Shown here one piece after another: positions 8,951 to 18,093 of a DNA stretch of 64,000 bases. The notes under the pieces are model-generated. The model worked only from the letters and a program-made list of their open reading frames with translations, was not told where the DNA came from and ran no database searches. The first letter of the stretch is position 1. Each line of letters begins with the position of its first letter. The stretch is taken from positions 620,001 to 684,000 of the forward strand of contig JADKGA010000002.1 of assembly GCA_016717165.1 (NCBI GenBank), given 5' to 3'. The translations under genes were made by a program, and so were the position numbers. The stretch comes from Candidatus Lutibacillus vidarii (GTDB lineage Bacteria; Actinomycetota; Actinomycetes; Actinomycetales; Dermatophilaceae).

Positions 8951-9516
8951 GACAGCGTCCCTTCGCGGGAAGTGGGGGTGGTGGTCGAGGCGGACTCGGC
9001 GGCCGAGGGGGCCGCGGCCGAGGCCAGGGGGCGCAGGGCGGCCAGCCCCCGGGAGGCGGCACTCTTCACGGCGCCGACCGAGATCCCGAGCTGGTCGGCC
9101 ACGGCCTGCTCGGACATGTCGGCGTAGTAGCGCAGGACGACGACGGTTCGCTGCTGCGGAGGCAGGTGGTCGAGGAGCCGGATGATCTGGTCCCGGTCGT
9201 CCGAGGTCGCGGTCGGCGACCGGAGCTCGGCGAGGACGGCCGGCTCGGGCGTCTCGTCGACGGAGGCCTCCCGACCGAACTTGCGCCACTGCTCACGGTG
9301 GTGGTTGACCAGGACGGCCCGCGCATACGCCAGGGCCTGGCCATCGCGAACCCGTGGCCAGGCGACATAGGTCTTGACCAGGGCGGCTTGGACGAGCTCC
9401 TGCGCCGCGTCGCCATTGCCGGTGAGCAGCCACGCCGTGCGGGTCAGGCTCGGGGACGCGGAGGTCATGAAGGCGGTGAAGGCCGCCTCCCGCTCCTCGC
9501 GACGTATGCCGAACAT
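8947..9516 (-). CDS. SigE-family RNA polymerase sigma factor (ECF type)
   Basis: A 189-residue sigma-70 family protein. Region 2 includes SLTRTAWLLTGNGDAAQELVQ and TYVAWPRV with AYARAVLVNHHREQWRK. Region 4 includes LPPQQRTVVVLRYYADMSEQ and the helix-turn-helix LGISVGAVKSAASRGLAAL. The ATG at 9516 (MFGIRREER) is preceded by GGAAGGA at good spacing, so the alternative start at 9561 is less likely. The Ile codon at residue 4 is the rare ATA, inside a GGCATAC word. It overlaps the downstream membrane-protein gene by ATGA. The regulon is unknown. Confidence 0.88.
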   Translation of the reverse strand: MFGIRREEREAAFTAFMTSASPSLTRTAWLLTGNGDAAQELVQAALVKTYVAWPRVRDGQALAYARAVLVNHHREQWRKFGREASVDETPEPAVLAELRSPTATSDDRDQIIRLLDHLPPQQRTVVVLRYYADMSEQAVADQLGISVGAVKSAASRGLAALRPLASAAAPSAAESASTTTPTSREGTLS

Positions 9517-9607
9517 CGGTGTCCTTCCGGTGGGCTGCGACGCCGTGGGTGGCGCCGTCACCGAGGTCTATGCGGGAAGGGCTCCGAAGGTTGCTCCGAC
9601 ACGCGGC

Positions 9608-10657
9608 TCAGCGGCGCGGCATCAGCACCGTGTAGTCGAGGTCGAGGACGACATTGGGGAGGTACTTGCCGTCCTCGCCGCGGTACGGGAAGTCGGCGCA
9701 GCCGAGATCCTTGGTCGCCACGGTCCGCAGCCGCAGCGCACCAAGGTCGGTGCGCCCGGGCAGCTCCACCTTGTCGAGCACCTCGGACCAGGCGTAGATC
9801 GTGTCGCCGGCGAAACTGGGGAAGCTGTGCGTGCCGCCGTTGATCGCAGCGATCGTCACGGCATTTGCCAGTCCGTTGTACGACAATGCCCGGGCCAGCG
9901 AGATGACGTGGCCGCCATACACGATCCGGCGCCCGAACCGACCGGCCGACTCCACATGCTGGTTGAAGTGGACCTTCGCGGTGTTGTGGTAGAGCCGGGT
10001 CGCGAGCATGTGCTCGGACTCCTCGATCGTCATCCCGTCGACATGGTCGATCCGCTCGCCCACCTCGTAGTCGTCCCACAGGTGCGGGCTGCCGCCAAGA
10101 ACGGTGTCGTATGCCGCCCCACGCAGGTCGTACGGGACGACGAGATCGTCGACTGAGACGACCGACGGCAGCTCAGGCACGACGGTCTCCGGCGCCGGTG
10201 AGGCCTCGTCACGCTTGCGGACCATGACCCACCGGACGTAGTCGAGGACGGTCTCGCCGTCCTGGTTGACCCCGACCGAGTGGACGTAGACCACTCCAGT
10301 CTTGCCGTCCCGGTTCGCCTTGAGCCCGATCACCTCGGAGGTCGCCGAGAGCGTGTCACCCGGGTAGACCCGCACGCCGAACCGCCCACCGGCATACCCG
10401 AGGTTCGCGACGGCGTTGAGCGAGATGTCCGGGACGGTCTTGCCGAAGACGACGTGGAAGGTGAGCAGGTCGTCCAGCGGCATCCGCTCCAGGCCCATGG
10501 CCCGGGCGGTGGTCAGGCCGTTCGTCGGCCCGAAGCGCGGCCCGTAGAGCGCGGTGTAGAGCGCGACATCACCCTCGGTGACGGTCCGCGGGGTGGCATG
10601 GACCAGCCGCATCCCCAGGGCGAAGTCCTCGAAGTAGTTGCCGCTCGCCGTCTTCAT
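9608..10657 (-). CDS. MaoC-fold dehydratase, mesaconyl-CoA-hydratase-like
   Basis: A 349-residue double hot-dog protein. The first half has YFEDFALGMRLVHATPRTV, FHVVFGKTVPDISLNAVANL, YPGDTLSATSEVIGLK and YVRWVMVRKRD. The second half repeats the fold with YEVGERIDH, HNTAKVHFNQH and YGGHVISLARALSYNG. This pattern is close to what I remember of mesaconyl-CoA (beta-methylmalyl-CoA) hydratases of the ethylmalonyl-CoA pathway. No other pathway gene lies in the window, so the substrate is inferred only from sequence likeness; a general MaoC enoyl-CoA hydratase is the alternative. Confidence 0.7.
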   Translation of the reverse strand: MKTASGNYFEDFALGMRLVHATPRTVTEGDVALYTALYGPRFGPTNGLTTARAMGLERMPLDDLLTFHVVFGKTVPDISLNAVANLGYAGGRFGVRVYPGDTLSATSEVIGLKANRDGKTGVVYVHSVGVNQDGETVLDYVRWVMVRKRDEASPAPETVVPELPSVVSVDDLVVPYDLRGAAYDTVLGGSPHLWDDYEVGERIDHVDGMTIEESEHMLATRLYHNTAKVHFNQHVESAGRFGRRIVYGGHVISLARALSYNGLANAVTIAAINGGTHSFPSFAGDTIYAWSEVLDKVELPGRTDLGALRLRTVATKDLGCADFPYRGEDGKYLPNVVLDLDYTVLMPRR

Positions 10658-10734
10658 CGCCGCTCCTTGGCCCGGGGATCCTTCGTCGATCCTCCCATCG
10701 GGGGCTGGCCGCGGTGACGGTGGTGTCGGTCACG

Positions 10735-11628
10735 TCAGGTATGCCGGTCCGGCCTCTGGGCGAGGACTTGCGCGGCGACCTGCTCCAGGATGGACGTCGA
10801 CCCGGCATACGGGCCGTCGGGGCGAGGCCAGTGGGTGATGACGTCGGTGAACCCGAGCTCGGCGGCCCGACCCACGAGCTCCTCATAGAGCCGCACCGAC
10901 GACAGAGCGAAGAGCGGGCCCGCGTCCAGGGAGAGGTAGCGGTCCAGTCGGCGCCGTCTGGCCCCGGCATCCTGAGAAGCCACCTCGGCCTCGGCCTCGT
11001 CGAGCCGTCGGCACAGGCCGGCCACCCCCGCGAGCCAGGCGTCCACGTCGTCACCGCCGGCCCCGGTGGTCACCCAGCCGTCGCCGTACCGGGCGGCCAG
11101 CCGCAGCGAGCGCGGCCCGTTTGCGGCGATGACGAAGGGCACCTCGGCGCGGACGGGGGCAGGCAGAGTCCGGGCGTCGCGGGTCGTGTACCAGGCCCCG
11201 GCGTGGTCGACGTGGTCCTCCCGCAGCAGCCGGTCGAGCAGCGGGACGAACTCGTGGAACCGGTCAACGCGCTCACGAACCGTGAGGTCCTGGCCGAGGA
11301 TGCCCGCGTCGAGGGTTCCACCGGCCCCCAGCCCGCACCGGAACCGGCCACCGCTGACGGCGTGCAGTGCGAGGACGTCCCGCGCGAACTCGTACGGGTG
11401 GCGGTAGTTCGGCGAGCTGACGAAGGTGCCGAGCCCGATCGACGCCGTCACCTGGGCGGCAGCCGCCAGGGTCGGGACCGCTCCCATCCACGGGGCGTTC
11501 GGCAGACCGCTCCACACGAGATGGTCGTAGGTCCACGCGTGGTCGAAGCCCATCTCCTCGGCGGCCCGCCACATCGGGGCCGCCACCGGCCAGGCGTGCT
11601 CGGGGAGGATGGTCAGCCCGTGGCGCAT
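10735..11628 (-). CDS. LLM-class (luciferase-like) F420-type oxidoreductase
   Basis: A 297-residue TIM-barrel flavin- or F420-dependent oxidoreductase. Seen are GLTILPEHAW, EEMGFDHAWTYDHLVW, ASIGLGTFVSSPNYRHPYEF and GRFRCGLGAGG, which follow the bacterial luciferase-like fold, and the late motif VPFVIAANGPRSLRLAARYGDGWVT. F420 rather than FMN use is inferred from family resemblance in actinobacteria. The start MRHGLTILP at 11628 fits the family better than the longer reading to 11655. The substrate is unknown. Confidence 0.82.
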   Translation of the reverse strand: MRHGLTILPEHAWPVAAPMWRAAEEMGFDHAWTYDHLVWSGLPNAPWMGAVPTLAAAAQVTASIGLGTFVSSPNYRHPYEFARDVLALHAVSGGRFRCGLGAGGTLDAGILGQDLTVRERVDRFHEFVPLLDRLLREDHVDHAGAWYTTRDARTLPAPVRAEVPFVIAANGPRSLRLAARYGDGWVTTGAGGDDVDAWLAGVAGLCRRLDEAEAEVASQDAGARRRRLDRYLSLDAGPLFALSSVRLYEELVGRAAELGFTDVITHWPRPDGPYAGSTSILEQVAAQVLAQRPDRHT

Positions 11629-11686
11629 CGGCCAACCTTGGCACAGCCCGTGCACCGCTGTCGGTCGGCGCTCCTAGGGTGGACAT

Positions 11687-12532
11687 GTGCAGCGCATCGA
11701 CCTCCACACCCACTCGACCGCCAGCGACGGCACCGACTCGCCCGCCGAGCTCGTCGTCGCCGCGGCCCAGGCCGGACTGGACGTCGTCGCGATCACCGAC
11801 CATGACTCGACGGCCGGCTGGTCCGACGCCGTCGCCGCCGGTGAGCGGGTCGGCGTCCGGGTGGTCCCTGGGGTGGAGATCTCCACTGCCCGCGACGGCC
11901 GGTCGCTGCACCTGCTCGCCTACCACCTCGACCCCGCCGACCTGTGGCTGCTCGCCGAGACCGAGCACACCCGCAGCTCCCGCCAGACCCGGCTCCAGCG
12001 CATCGTCGACCGGCTCGCCGCCGGCGGCATACCGGTGACGCTGGCGGAGGTGACTGCGCAGGTCCCGCCCGGGGCGACGGCGGGGCGCCCGCATATCGCC
12101 GACGCCCTCGTCGCCGGTGGGGTGGTCCGCGACCGCGACGAGGCCTTCCGCCGCTTCCTCCACGGCGGGAGCCGGTATGTCGTCTCGCACTACGCTCCGG
12201 ACCCGGCCGACGCAGTCCGCGCAGTCCGCGCCGCCGGAGGAGTGCCCGTCCTCGCGCACCCCTTCGGGAGCACCCCGTATGCCGGCTCCGAGGCGATGGT
12301 GGAGGAGCTCGCTGCGGCCGGGCTCTTCGGGCTGGAGACAGCCCACCGCGACCATGACGACGCGGCCCGCAGGCGCGGACGCGCCTTAGCCGTCACACTG
12401 GGGTTGCTGGAGACCGGGGCGAGCGACTACCACGGCACCGGCAAGCAGAACCGGCTCGGTGAGCACCTCACCGACCCCGACACCCTTGCGGCCATCGACG
12501 CGGCCGCCACCGACGCGAGGACGACCTCATGA
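11687..12532 (+). CDS. PHP-domain phosphoesterase (RNase AM/TrpH-like)
   Basis: A 281-residue PHP metal-dependent phosphoesterase. Metal-binding motifs are DLHTHSTASDGT at the N terminus, AITDHDST (about 40), PGVEIS (about 60), VPVLAHPFG (about 190) and GASDYHGTGK near the end. This pattern fits the YciV/TrpH family, acting on nucleotide 3',5'-bisphosphates or RNA 5' ends in studied members. The GTG start gives MQRIDLHTHS; the ATG four bases before it is out of frame. Gly-Ile-Pro at about 114 uses the rare ATA codon inside GGCATAC. The stop overlaps the marC-like start by ATGA. Confidence 0.9.
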   Translation: MQRIDLHTHSTASDGTDSPAELVVAAAQAGLDVVAITDHDSTAGWSDAVAAGERVGVRVVPGVEISTARDGRSLHLLAYHLDPADLWLLAETEHTRSSRQTRLQRIVDRLAAGGIPVTLAEVTAQVPPGATAGRPHIADALVAGGVVRDRDEAFRRFLHGGSRYVVSHYAPDPADAVRAVRAAGGVPVLAHPFGSTPYAGSEAMVEELAAAGLFGLETAHRDHDDAARRRGRALAVTLGLLETGASDYHGTGKQNRLGEHLTDPDTLAAIDAAATDARTTS

Positions 12533-13140
12533 CGACCTGGCTCACCCAATGGGGGTCGGTCTTCGTCACCCTGGTCGTCATCCTCGACCCACCCGGGGCG
12601 GTGCCGATCTTCCTCGCCGTCACCGCGCCGCTCACCCCCCGTCAGCGGGTGGCTGCCGCGCGCCGGGCCTCCCTCGTCGCGTTCGGCCTGATCGCGGCGT
12701 TCGCCGTCTTCGGCCAGCAGATCCTCAACTACCTGCACATCTCGATCGCGGCCTTGCAGGGGTCGGGCGGGCTGCTCCTGCTGCTCATCGCGCTGGAGCT
12801 GCTCACCGGCAAGGAGCAGGAGCAGTACTCCGCGACGGCGGCCAATGTCGCGCTCGTGCCGCTCGGGACCCCTCTGCTCGCCGGGCCCGGGGCGATCGTC
12901 GCGACGATGCTCGCGGTCCAGGGCGCCAGGGAGCCTCTGGACCATCTCGCCGTCGCTGCGGGTCTGGTCACCGCGATGGCGGTGGTCTGGCTGACGCTGC
13001 GCTTCGCGGGGCGGATCCGGGGCGTGCTGCGCGAGAGCGGGACGATGCTCGTCACCCGGATCGCCGGTCTGCTTCTCTCGGCGATTGCGGTGCAGATGGT
13101 CGCCGACTCGGTCCGGGCTTTCGTCTCCGGTCAGGGCTGA
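12529..13140 (+). CDS. MarC-family integral membrane protein
   Basis: A 203-residue protein with about six transmembrane helices and the MarC/NAAT opening pattern: SVFVTLVVILDPPGAVPIFL, then ALQGSGGLLLLLIALELLTG and TPLLAGPGAIVATML. The function of this family is not settled; early links to multiple antibiotic resistance were withdrawn for E. coli MarC. It overlaps the PHP gene by 4 bp and leads into the nuclease gene, so it belongs to the plus-strand run 11687-14835. Confidence 0.9.
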   Translation: MTTWLTQWGSVFVTLVVILDPPGAVPIFLAVTAPLTPRQRVAAARRASLVAFGLIAAFAVFGQQILNYLHISIAALQGSGGLLLLLIALELLTGKEQEQYSATAANVALVPLGTPLLAGPGAIVATMLAVQGAREPLDHLAVAAGLVTAMAVVWLTLRFAGRIRGVLRESGTMLVTRIAGLLLSAIAVQMVADSVRAFVSGQG

Positions 13141-13144
13141 GCCG

Positions 13145-14056
13145 ATGGCCGAGCCCGCTGCCGATCCCGTCGCCGGGTCGTCGGCCCTCGAGCTGCCCGG
13201 GATGCCGCCCCGGCTGTATCTCGCCAGCCCCAGCCGGCTGCTCAGCTGGCTGACCTGCCCCCGGCAGTACCGCTTCGCCTATCTCGACCGGCCCCGACCG
13301 ACCGCGCGCCCGCAGCGCGCCCACACCAGCCTGGGCATCTCGGTCCACAATGCGCTGCGCGACTGGTGGACGCTCGACCCGGCCCGCCGCACCCCCGGCG
13401 AGGCGGCCGCCCTGGTGCGCTCCGGCTGGATCCCGGTCGGCTACCGGGACGAAGGGCACAGCGCGCACTGGCGGGAGCGGGCCGCGGCGGAGGCAGCGGC
13501 ATACCTGGCGGCCAACCCGCCCACCGACGAGCCGGTCGGTACCGAGCGGACCGTCGCCGTCAAGCTCGACGGGCTGGCCCTGACCGGCCGGGTCGACCGC
13601 CTTGACGCCCGGCTCCGCACCGACGACCCCGGCCGCTACGAGCTGGTCGTCGTCGACTACAAGACCTCGCGCCGGCCGCTGCACCCCGACGATGCGCGCA
13701 CCTCGCTGCCGCTGGCCCTGTATGCCGCCGCGGTGTGGCGGATGTTCCGCCGCCGGTGCGTCCGGGTCGAGCTCCACCACGTCCCCACCGGGGCTGTGCT
13801 CGCCCACGAGCACACCGAGGAGTCGCTGCGCCGCAAGCTCGCCGAGGCCACCTCGATCGCCTCCGACCTGCGCAAGGCCGACGCGCAGTATGCCGAGCAG
13901 GGTGTTGACGCCCCGCTCCTGGGCCCTTCGCCCTCGCCGCTGTGCCGCTGGTGCGACTACCGTGCGCACTGTCCGGACGGACAACAGATGGGGCCGGAGC
14001 AGTCGTCGTGGGCGGCCCTGGACAGCGACGACGCACCGGCATCGTGGGAGGAGTGA
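13145..14056 (+). CDS. RecB-family PD-(D/E)XK exonuclease with Fe-S cysteines
   Basis: A 303-residue stand-alone RecB/Cas4-like nuclease. The opening YLASPSRLLSWLTCPRQYRF gives the first cysteine. Nuclease residues lie in GLALTGRVDRL (Asp) and ELVVVDYKTSRRP (the DxK part). Three more cysteines come late in PLCRWCDYRAHC. One N-terminal plus three C-terminal Cys is the Fe-S layout of Cas4/AddB-type nucleases. The ATG at 13145 starts 4 bp after the MarC stop. It is followed by ParA. The same layout recurs in AdnA downstream. Confidence 0.88.
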   Translation: MAEPAADPVAGSSALELPGMPPRLYLASPSRLLSWLTCPRQYRFAYLDRPRPTARPQRAHTSLGISVHNALRDWWTLDPARRTPGEAAALVRSGWIPVGYRDEGHSAHWRERAAAEAAAYLAANPPTDEPVGTERTVAVKLDGLALTGRVDRLDARLRTDDPGRYELVVVDYKTSRRPLHPDDARTSLPLALYAAAVWRMFRRRCVRVELHHVPTGAVLAHEHTEESLRRKLAEATSIASDLRKADAQYAEQGVDAPLLGPSPSPLCRWCDYRAHCPDGQQMGPEQSSWAALDSDDAPASWEE

Positions 14057-14058
14057 GC

Positions 14059-14835
14059 ATGGCGGCATACGTCTTGGCACTGGCGAACCAGAAGGGTGGC
14101 GTCGCCAAGACCACGAGCGCGATCACCCTCGCGGCGGCCTTTGCCGAGAAGGACCTGCGCGTGCTCCTCGTCGACCTCGACGCCCAGGCCTGCCTCACGT
14201 TCAGCATGGGTGTGGACCCGGACGCGGTGCTCCGCTCGGTCTACGACGTCCTCGTCGGCACCTGCCCGGCCACCGACGCGATCGTCGCGGGAGAGGACGG
14301 CGTCGACGTCATGCCCGCAGTTCTCGACCTCGCCGCGGCCGAGTCGGTGCTGCTGCCGAGGGCCGACCGGTTCGAGGCCCTGACGACCGCGTTGGCGCCG
14401 CTGCGGGACCGCTATGACGTCATCGTCCTCGACTGCTCCCCGTCGCTCGGGGTGCTCACCCTGGCGGCGCTGACGGCGGCCGACGGCCTGGTCATCCCGA
14501 TGCCCGCCGAGATGCTCGGCCACCGCGGGGTCGGCCAGCTGCTCGACACGGTGAGCGACCTGCAGCGCACCCACAACCCCCGGTTGCGCATCGTCGGCAT
14601 CCTCCCGACGCTGTATGACGGCCGCAGCAACCACGCCCGCGCGGTGCTCGCCGATGTCGGGGAGCGGTATGCGGTGCCCGTGCTGCCCCCGATCCCGCGC
14701 AGCGTCCGCTTCGCCGAGGCGCCGGCACTGGGCCGCACCGTGCTGACGACGGCGTCGCGGTCCAAGGGCGCCGCGGCCTATCGCGAGGTCGCCGCCGCGG
14801 TGATCGAGCGTGAGGGGCTGCCCCGACGCCGCTGA
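14059..14835 (+). CDS. ParA-family ATPase (orphan)
   Basis: A 258-residue deviant-Walker ATPase: ANQKGGVAKTTSAITLA (Walker A with the signature Lys), LLVDLDAQACLTFSMG (A'), VIVLDCSPSLGVLTLAALTA (Walker B). It starts 2 bp after the nuclease stop, behind GGGAGGAG. No parB or parS site is visible, so it is not the chromosomal segregation pair. From memory, M. tuberculosis has a ParA-like gene (Rv3213c) beside the equivalent helicase, which supports a conserved but poorly understood role. Confidence 0.9.
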   Translation: MAAYVLALANQKGGVAKTTSAITLAAAFAEKDLRVLLVDLDAQACLTFSMGVDPDAVLRSVYDVLVGTCPATDAIVAGEDGVDVMPAVLDLAAAESVLLPRADRFEALTTALAPLRDRYDVIVLDCSPSLGVLTLAALTAADGLVIPMPAEMLGHRGVGQLLDTVSDLQRTHNPRLRIVGILPTLYDGRSNHARAVLADVGERYAVPVLPPIPRSVRFAEAPALGRTVLTTASRSKGAAAYREVAAAVIEREGLPRRR

Positions 14836-14894
14836 GGCGTCGAGCCAGAACTCTCTCGCCGGGGTCTTCCCCTACCGGCGCGGTGGTCGGCGCC

Positions 14895-16592
14895 CTACTC
14901 GGCGGCCAGTGCTCCCGGGCCGCCTGCAGCGCCGGTGCGCCGCCGCCGACGCGGCCGCGACCGACGCGCGGCACCGCCCTCGCCGGCTGAGTCAGCGCCC
15001 GATCCGTCCGTGCTGGCCGTCGAGCCCAGGCCTGCCTGCTGCGCCGCACCAGCCCCGGACTGACCACCCCGAGTCCGCCGGCGCGACCGGGGCCGGGTGC
15101 TGCCGGACCCCTCGCCCTCCGAGCCGGCCTCGCGGGTGCGCTCCGCGGGGCGCTCGCCCGGGCGCGCGCCCCCACGGTCGCCACCCCGGCCGCCGCGCTC
15201 GCGGCCGCCACGCTCGCCCCGATCCCGGTCGCCGCGGCCACCACGGTCACCGTGGCCGCTGCGGCTCTTGCGTCCACCGGTCTCGCCGAGGTCTTCGACC
15301 TCCTCGGCGTCCAGGCCCTCGCGGGTCCGTGCCGCGTTCGGCAGCCGGCCCGTGGTCCCCTCCGGGATGTCGAGGTCGCTGAACAGGTGGTCCGAGGACG
15401 AGTAGGTCTCGACCGGCTCGGGGATCCCGAGGTCGAGGGCCTTGTCGACCAGCCCCCAGCGGGGCAGGTCGTCCCAGTCGACGAGGGTGACGGCGATGCC
15501 GGTGTTGCCCGCCCGGCCGGTGCGCCCGGTGCGGTGGACGTAGGTCTTCTCGTCCTCGGGGCACTGGTAGTTGATGACATGGGTGACGTGCTCGACGTCG
15601 ATACCGCGCGCGGCGACATCGGTGGCGACGAGGACGTCGACCTTGCCCTTGCGGAAGGCCCGCAGGGCCTGCTCGCGGGCGCCCTGCCCGAGGTCGCCAT
15701 GCAGCGAGGCGGCCGCGAAGCCGCGCTCGGTGAGATCGTCGGCGACCTTGGCTGCGGTGCGCTTGGTCCGGGCGAAGATGATGGTGAGGCCACGGCCCCG
15801 GGCTTGGAGCACTCGGGCGAGCAGCTCGGTCTTGTCCATGGCGTGCGCGCGGTAGACGAAGTGCTCGATCGCCGCGACGGTGTGCGAGTCGACGCCGTCC
15901 TCGGCCATGGCGCGGATGTGGGTCGGCTGCGACATGTACCGGCGAGCCAGGGCGACGATCGCTCCGGGCATCGTCGCGGAGAAGAGCATCGTCTGCCGGG
16001 TGGGGGAGACCTTCGACATGATCGTCTCGACGTCGGGCAGGAAGCCGAGGTCGAGCATCTCGTCGGCCTCGTCGAGGACGACGGTACGGACCTTGTCGAG
16101 GATGAGGTGCCGCTGCTTGGCCAGGTCGATGAGCCGGCCGGGGGTGCCGACGACGACGTCGATGCCGTCGCGCAGCGCAGCGACCTGAGGCTCGTAGGCG
16201 CGGCCGCCATAGACGGTGAGGACCCGGATGCCGCGGCGCTTGGCCGTCGCGGCGAGGTCACCGGAGACCTGGACGGCGAGCTCGCGGGTCGGGACGACGA
16301 CCAGGGCCTGCGGCGCGCCGGGGGCGGGGAGGTCGGCATACTCGGCGTCGCCCGGGGCGACCACCGAGTTGAGGAGGGGGACCCCGAAACCCAGGGTCTT
16401 GCCGGTGCCGGTCTTGGCCTGGCCGATGATGTCGTGCCGGCCGAGCGCGACCGGGAGGGTCATCGCCTGGATCGGGAAGGTCGTGACGATCCCCATGTCG
16501 GCCAGGGCGGCGACGATATCGGGGTGGACGTCGAAGTCGGAGAACGGGGGCGCCTCGTGCGTGGTCTGGGCGCTGCTGTCGATGGTGAGCAT
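14895..16592 (-). CDS. DEAD-box RNA helicase with RGG-type tail
   Basis: A 565-residue helicase, likely in RNA remodelling or ribosome assembly. Motifs in order: Q motif (GIVTTFPIQAMTLPVAL), I AKTGTGKT, Ia PTRELAVQ, II VLDEADEML, III SATMP, IV IIFARTKRT, V TDVAARGID, VI HRTGRTGRAG. After about residue 430 the protein becomes Arg/Gly/Asp/Glu-rich, typical of disordered RNA-binding tails. The start MLTIDSSAQ at 16592 is chosen because upstream codons look like shadow sequence, but an in-frame ATG at 16715 cannot be excluded. It is divergent from the ferritin-like gene. Confidence 0.92.
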   Translation of the reverse strand: MLTIDSSAQTTHEAPPFSDFDVHPDIVAALADMGIVTTFPIQAMTLPVALGRHDIIGQAKTGTGKTLGFGVPLLNSVVAPGDAEYADLPAPGAPQALVVVPTRELAVQVSGDLAATAKRRGIRVLTVYGGRAYEPQVAALRDGIDVVVGTPGRLIDLAKQRHLILDKVRTVVLDEADEMLDLGFLPDVETIMSKVSPTRQTMLFSATMPGAIVALARRYMSQPTHIRAMAEDGVDSHTVAAIEHFVYRAHAMDKTELLARVLQARGRGLTIIFARTKRTAAKVADDLTERGFAAASLHGDLGQGAREQALRAFRKGKVDVLVATDVAARGIDVEHVTHVINYQCPEDEKTYVHRTGRTGRAGNTGIAVTLVDWDDLPRWGLVDKALDLGIPEPVETYSSSDHLFSDLDIPEGTTGRLPNAARTREGLDAEEVEDLGETGGRKSRSGHGDRGGRGDRDRGERGGRERGGRGGDRGGARPGERPAERTREAGSEGEGSGSTRPRSRRRTRGGQSGAGAAQQAGLGSTASTDGSGADSAGEGGAARRSRPRRRRRTGAAGGPGALAAE

Positions 16593-16828
16593 GAACGGGC
16601 CTATCGGGTCGGCTCCCGCGGGATCGTCCGGGCCGCGGACACCACCGGGAACGGTCAGGTGTCGACGCGCGCGGGACGGCGGGCGCAGTGGGTCGGGCCG
16701 ATCGGAGTTCTTCATGGGCGACGCCACAGCGTCGCTACGTCGGGCCGACCGGGCACCGGTGACCAGGCCATCGTACCGTGGCCGAGGGTCCCTGCCCGGC
16801 ATACCGCGTGAGCGCTATCGTCGCGGCC

Positions 16829-17494
16829 ATGACCTCGACCGCACCACACGACGGCATCGTCGACCTGCTCGGCGTCGTTGCCTACCTGGAGCTCATGGCC
16901 TTCTCCCAGCTCGCCGCGGATGCCGGGATGGCCCCGACCCAGCCCGAGCGGGCCACCGTGGCCAAGCTCGCCGTCGCCCAGTTCGGCCATTACGAGACGA
17001 TCGTGCGGCGCCTTGAGTCCCTCGGCGCCGACCCCGAGACGGCGATGGCGCCCTTCGTCGCGGCCATCGACGAGTTCCACCGCCGCACCCGGCCGCGGGA
17101 CTGGTTCGAGGGCCTCGTCAAGGCGTATGTCGGAGACGGTGTCGCCCAGGACTTCTACACGGAGGTCGCGCGCTTCGTCGACCCGCAGACCCGCGATGTC
17201 GTCGTCGAGGTCATGTCGAACACCGTCCACGCCGAGGTCGTCATCCCCACCGTCCGCGAGGCGATCAGCGCCGACCCTGCGTTGGGGGGACGGCTCGCGC
17301 TCTGGGGCCGCCGGCTGGTCGGGGAGATGCTCACCGAGGCGCAGCGGATCGGGGTCGAGCGGGAGGGGCTGACCTCCCTGCTCGTCGGCGGGGTGGACGG
17401 GGTGGGCGCCGACCTGGCCGAGTTCGGCCGGATGCTCGCCCGGATCACCGACGAGCACACCCGCCGGATGGAGCGGCTCGGTCTGTCCGCCTGA
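16829..17494 (+). CDS. Ferritin-like-fold protein
   Basis: A 221-residue four-helix-bundle protein of the actinobacterial ferritin-like (MiaE-related) family. Candidate metal ligands are Glu in AYLELMAFSQL, the HYET segment, Glu in FYTEVARFVD and the His/Glu pair in NTVHAEVVIP. The usual two full ExxH motifs are not both obvious, so diiron binding is uncertain. Its place next to the DEAD helicase matches the order I recall for Rv3210c-Rv3211 in M. tuberculosis. The role is unknown. Confidence 0.8.
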   Translation: MTSTAPHDGIVDLLGVVAYLELMAFSQLAADAGMAPTQPERATVAKLAVAQFGHYETIVRRLESLGADPETAMAPFVAAIDEFHRRTRPRDWFEGLVKAYVGDGVAQDFYTEVARFVDPQTRDVVVEVMSNTVHAEVVIPTVREAISADPALGGRLALWGRRLVGEMLTEAQRIGVEREGLTSLLVGGVDGVGADLAEFGRMLARITDEHTRRMERLGLSA

Positions 17495-17550
17495 GGCCCG
17501 GGTGGGTTGGCGGACCCTCCGACCGCGAGCCAGCCAGGAGCGCATAAGAA

Positions 17551-17582
17551 CAGGGGCCCGCGCCGGGTGGCACGGGCCCCTG
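17551..17582 (+). terminator. Intrinsic-type hairpin after the ferritin-like gene
   Basis: CAGGGGCCCG (17551-17560) pairs perfectly with CGGGCCCCTG (17573-17582) around a 12-nt loop. It lies between convergent genes and could serve both directions. No strong T run follows. Confidence 0.6.
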
Positions 17583-17635
17583 TCGATCCGTCCTGGGCTC
17601 GTCGAGCCGAGAGTTCGGGAGGGTCGAGGTGCGGA

Positions 17636-17899
17636 CTACTTCGCGGTGCCCTTGAGCATGCCGTAGCCGGCGACGAAGACCATGGCCAGGACGATGCTCA
17701 GCACGGTCTGCAGGACGTCCGGGCCGGACGTGTCCGCGAACTTCCCCCAGCTGGCAATGGCCCAGCCGACGAGCGCACCCAGGCCCCCCAGGACGACGGT
17801 CATGACGGGTGTGATGTTCTGCTTCCCCGGGAGCAGAAGGCGCGCCAGAGGGCCCACGATGATGCCCGCCAGCAGCGAGACGAGGATCCGGCTGATCAT
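17636..17899 (-). CDS. GlsB/YeaQ/YmgE-family stress membrane protein
   Basis: An 87-residue protein with three hydrophobic helices and the transglycosylase-associated pattern RILVSLLAGIIVGPLARLLL, then VLGGLGALVGWAI and a C-terminal helix LSIVLAMVFVAGYGML. The ATG at 17899 is preceded by AAGGAG, so the longer reading to 17998 is rejected. The family is associated with general stress responses; the molecular role is unknown. Confidence 0.85.
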   Translation of the reverse strand: MISRILVSLLAGIIVGPLARLLLPGKQNITPVMTVVLGGLGALVGWAIASWGKFADTSGPDVLQTVLSIVLAMVFVAGYGMLKGTAK

Positions 17900-18093
17900 G
17901 ATGACTCCTTCTGAGGGCTTGCGCCCTCGTCTCCTGACCTCTGTCAGCGACCTGGTCACAGGCCGATCAGGTGTCCCCCGGAGGGCTCCGGGCGACATAC
18001 ATCACAACTGTGAGGGGTGGCGGGCCATTCCGCGACTCGCCACGCCGGGCGGGTCATCCCGCGCCGACCCCCTGACGAGCGCCCCCCGCGCCC

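Noticed and set aside
8951..9289. N-terminal extension of the sigma-linked membrane protein
   Set aside because: The extra residues are an out-of-frame reading of the sigma factor gene; the ATG at 8950 with ATGA overlap is the natural start.
14059..14835. Chromosomal partition locus parAB-parS
   Set aside because: No ParB gene and no parS-like palindrome is present; the ATPase is an orphan in a conserved helicase neighbourhood.
15252..16811. 519-codon plus-strand open frame
   Set aside because: Antisense shadow of the DEAD-box helicase; no family likeness.
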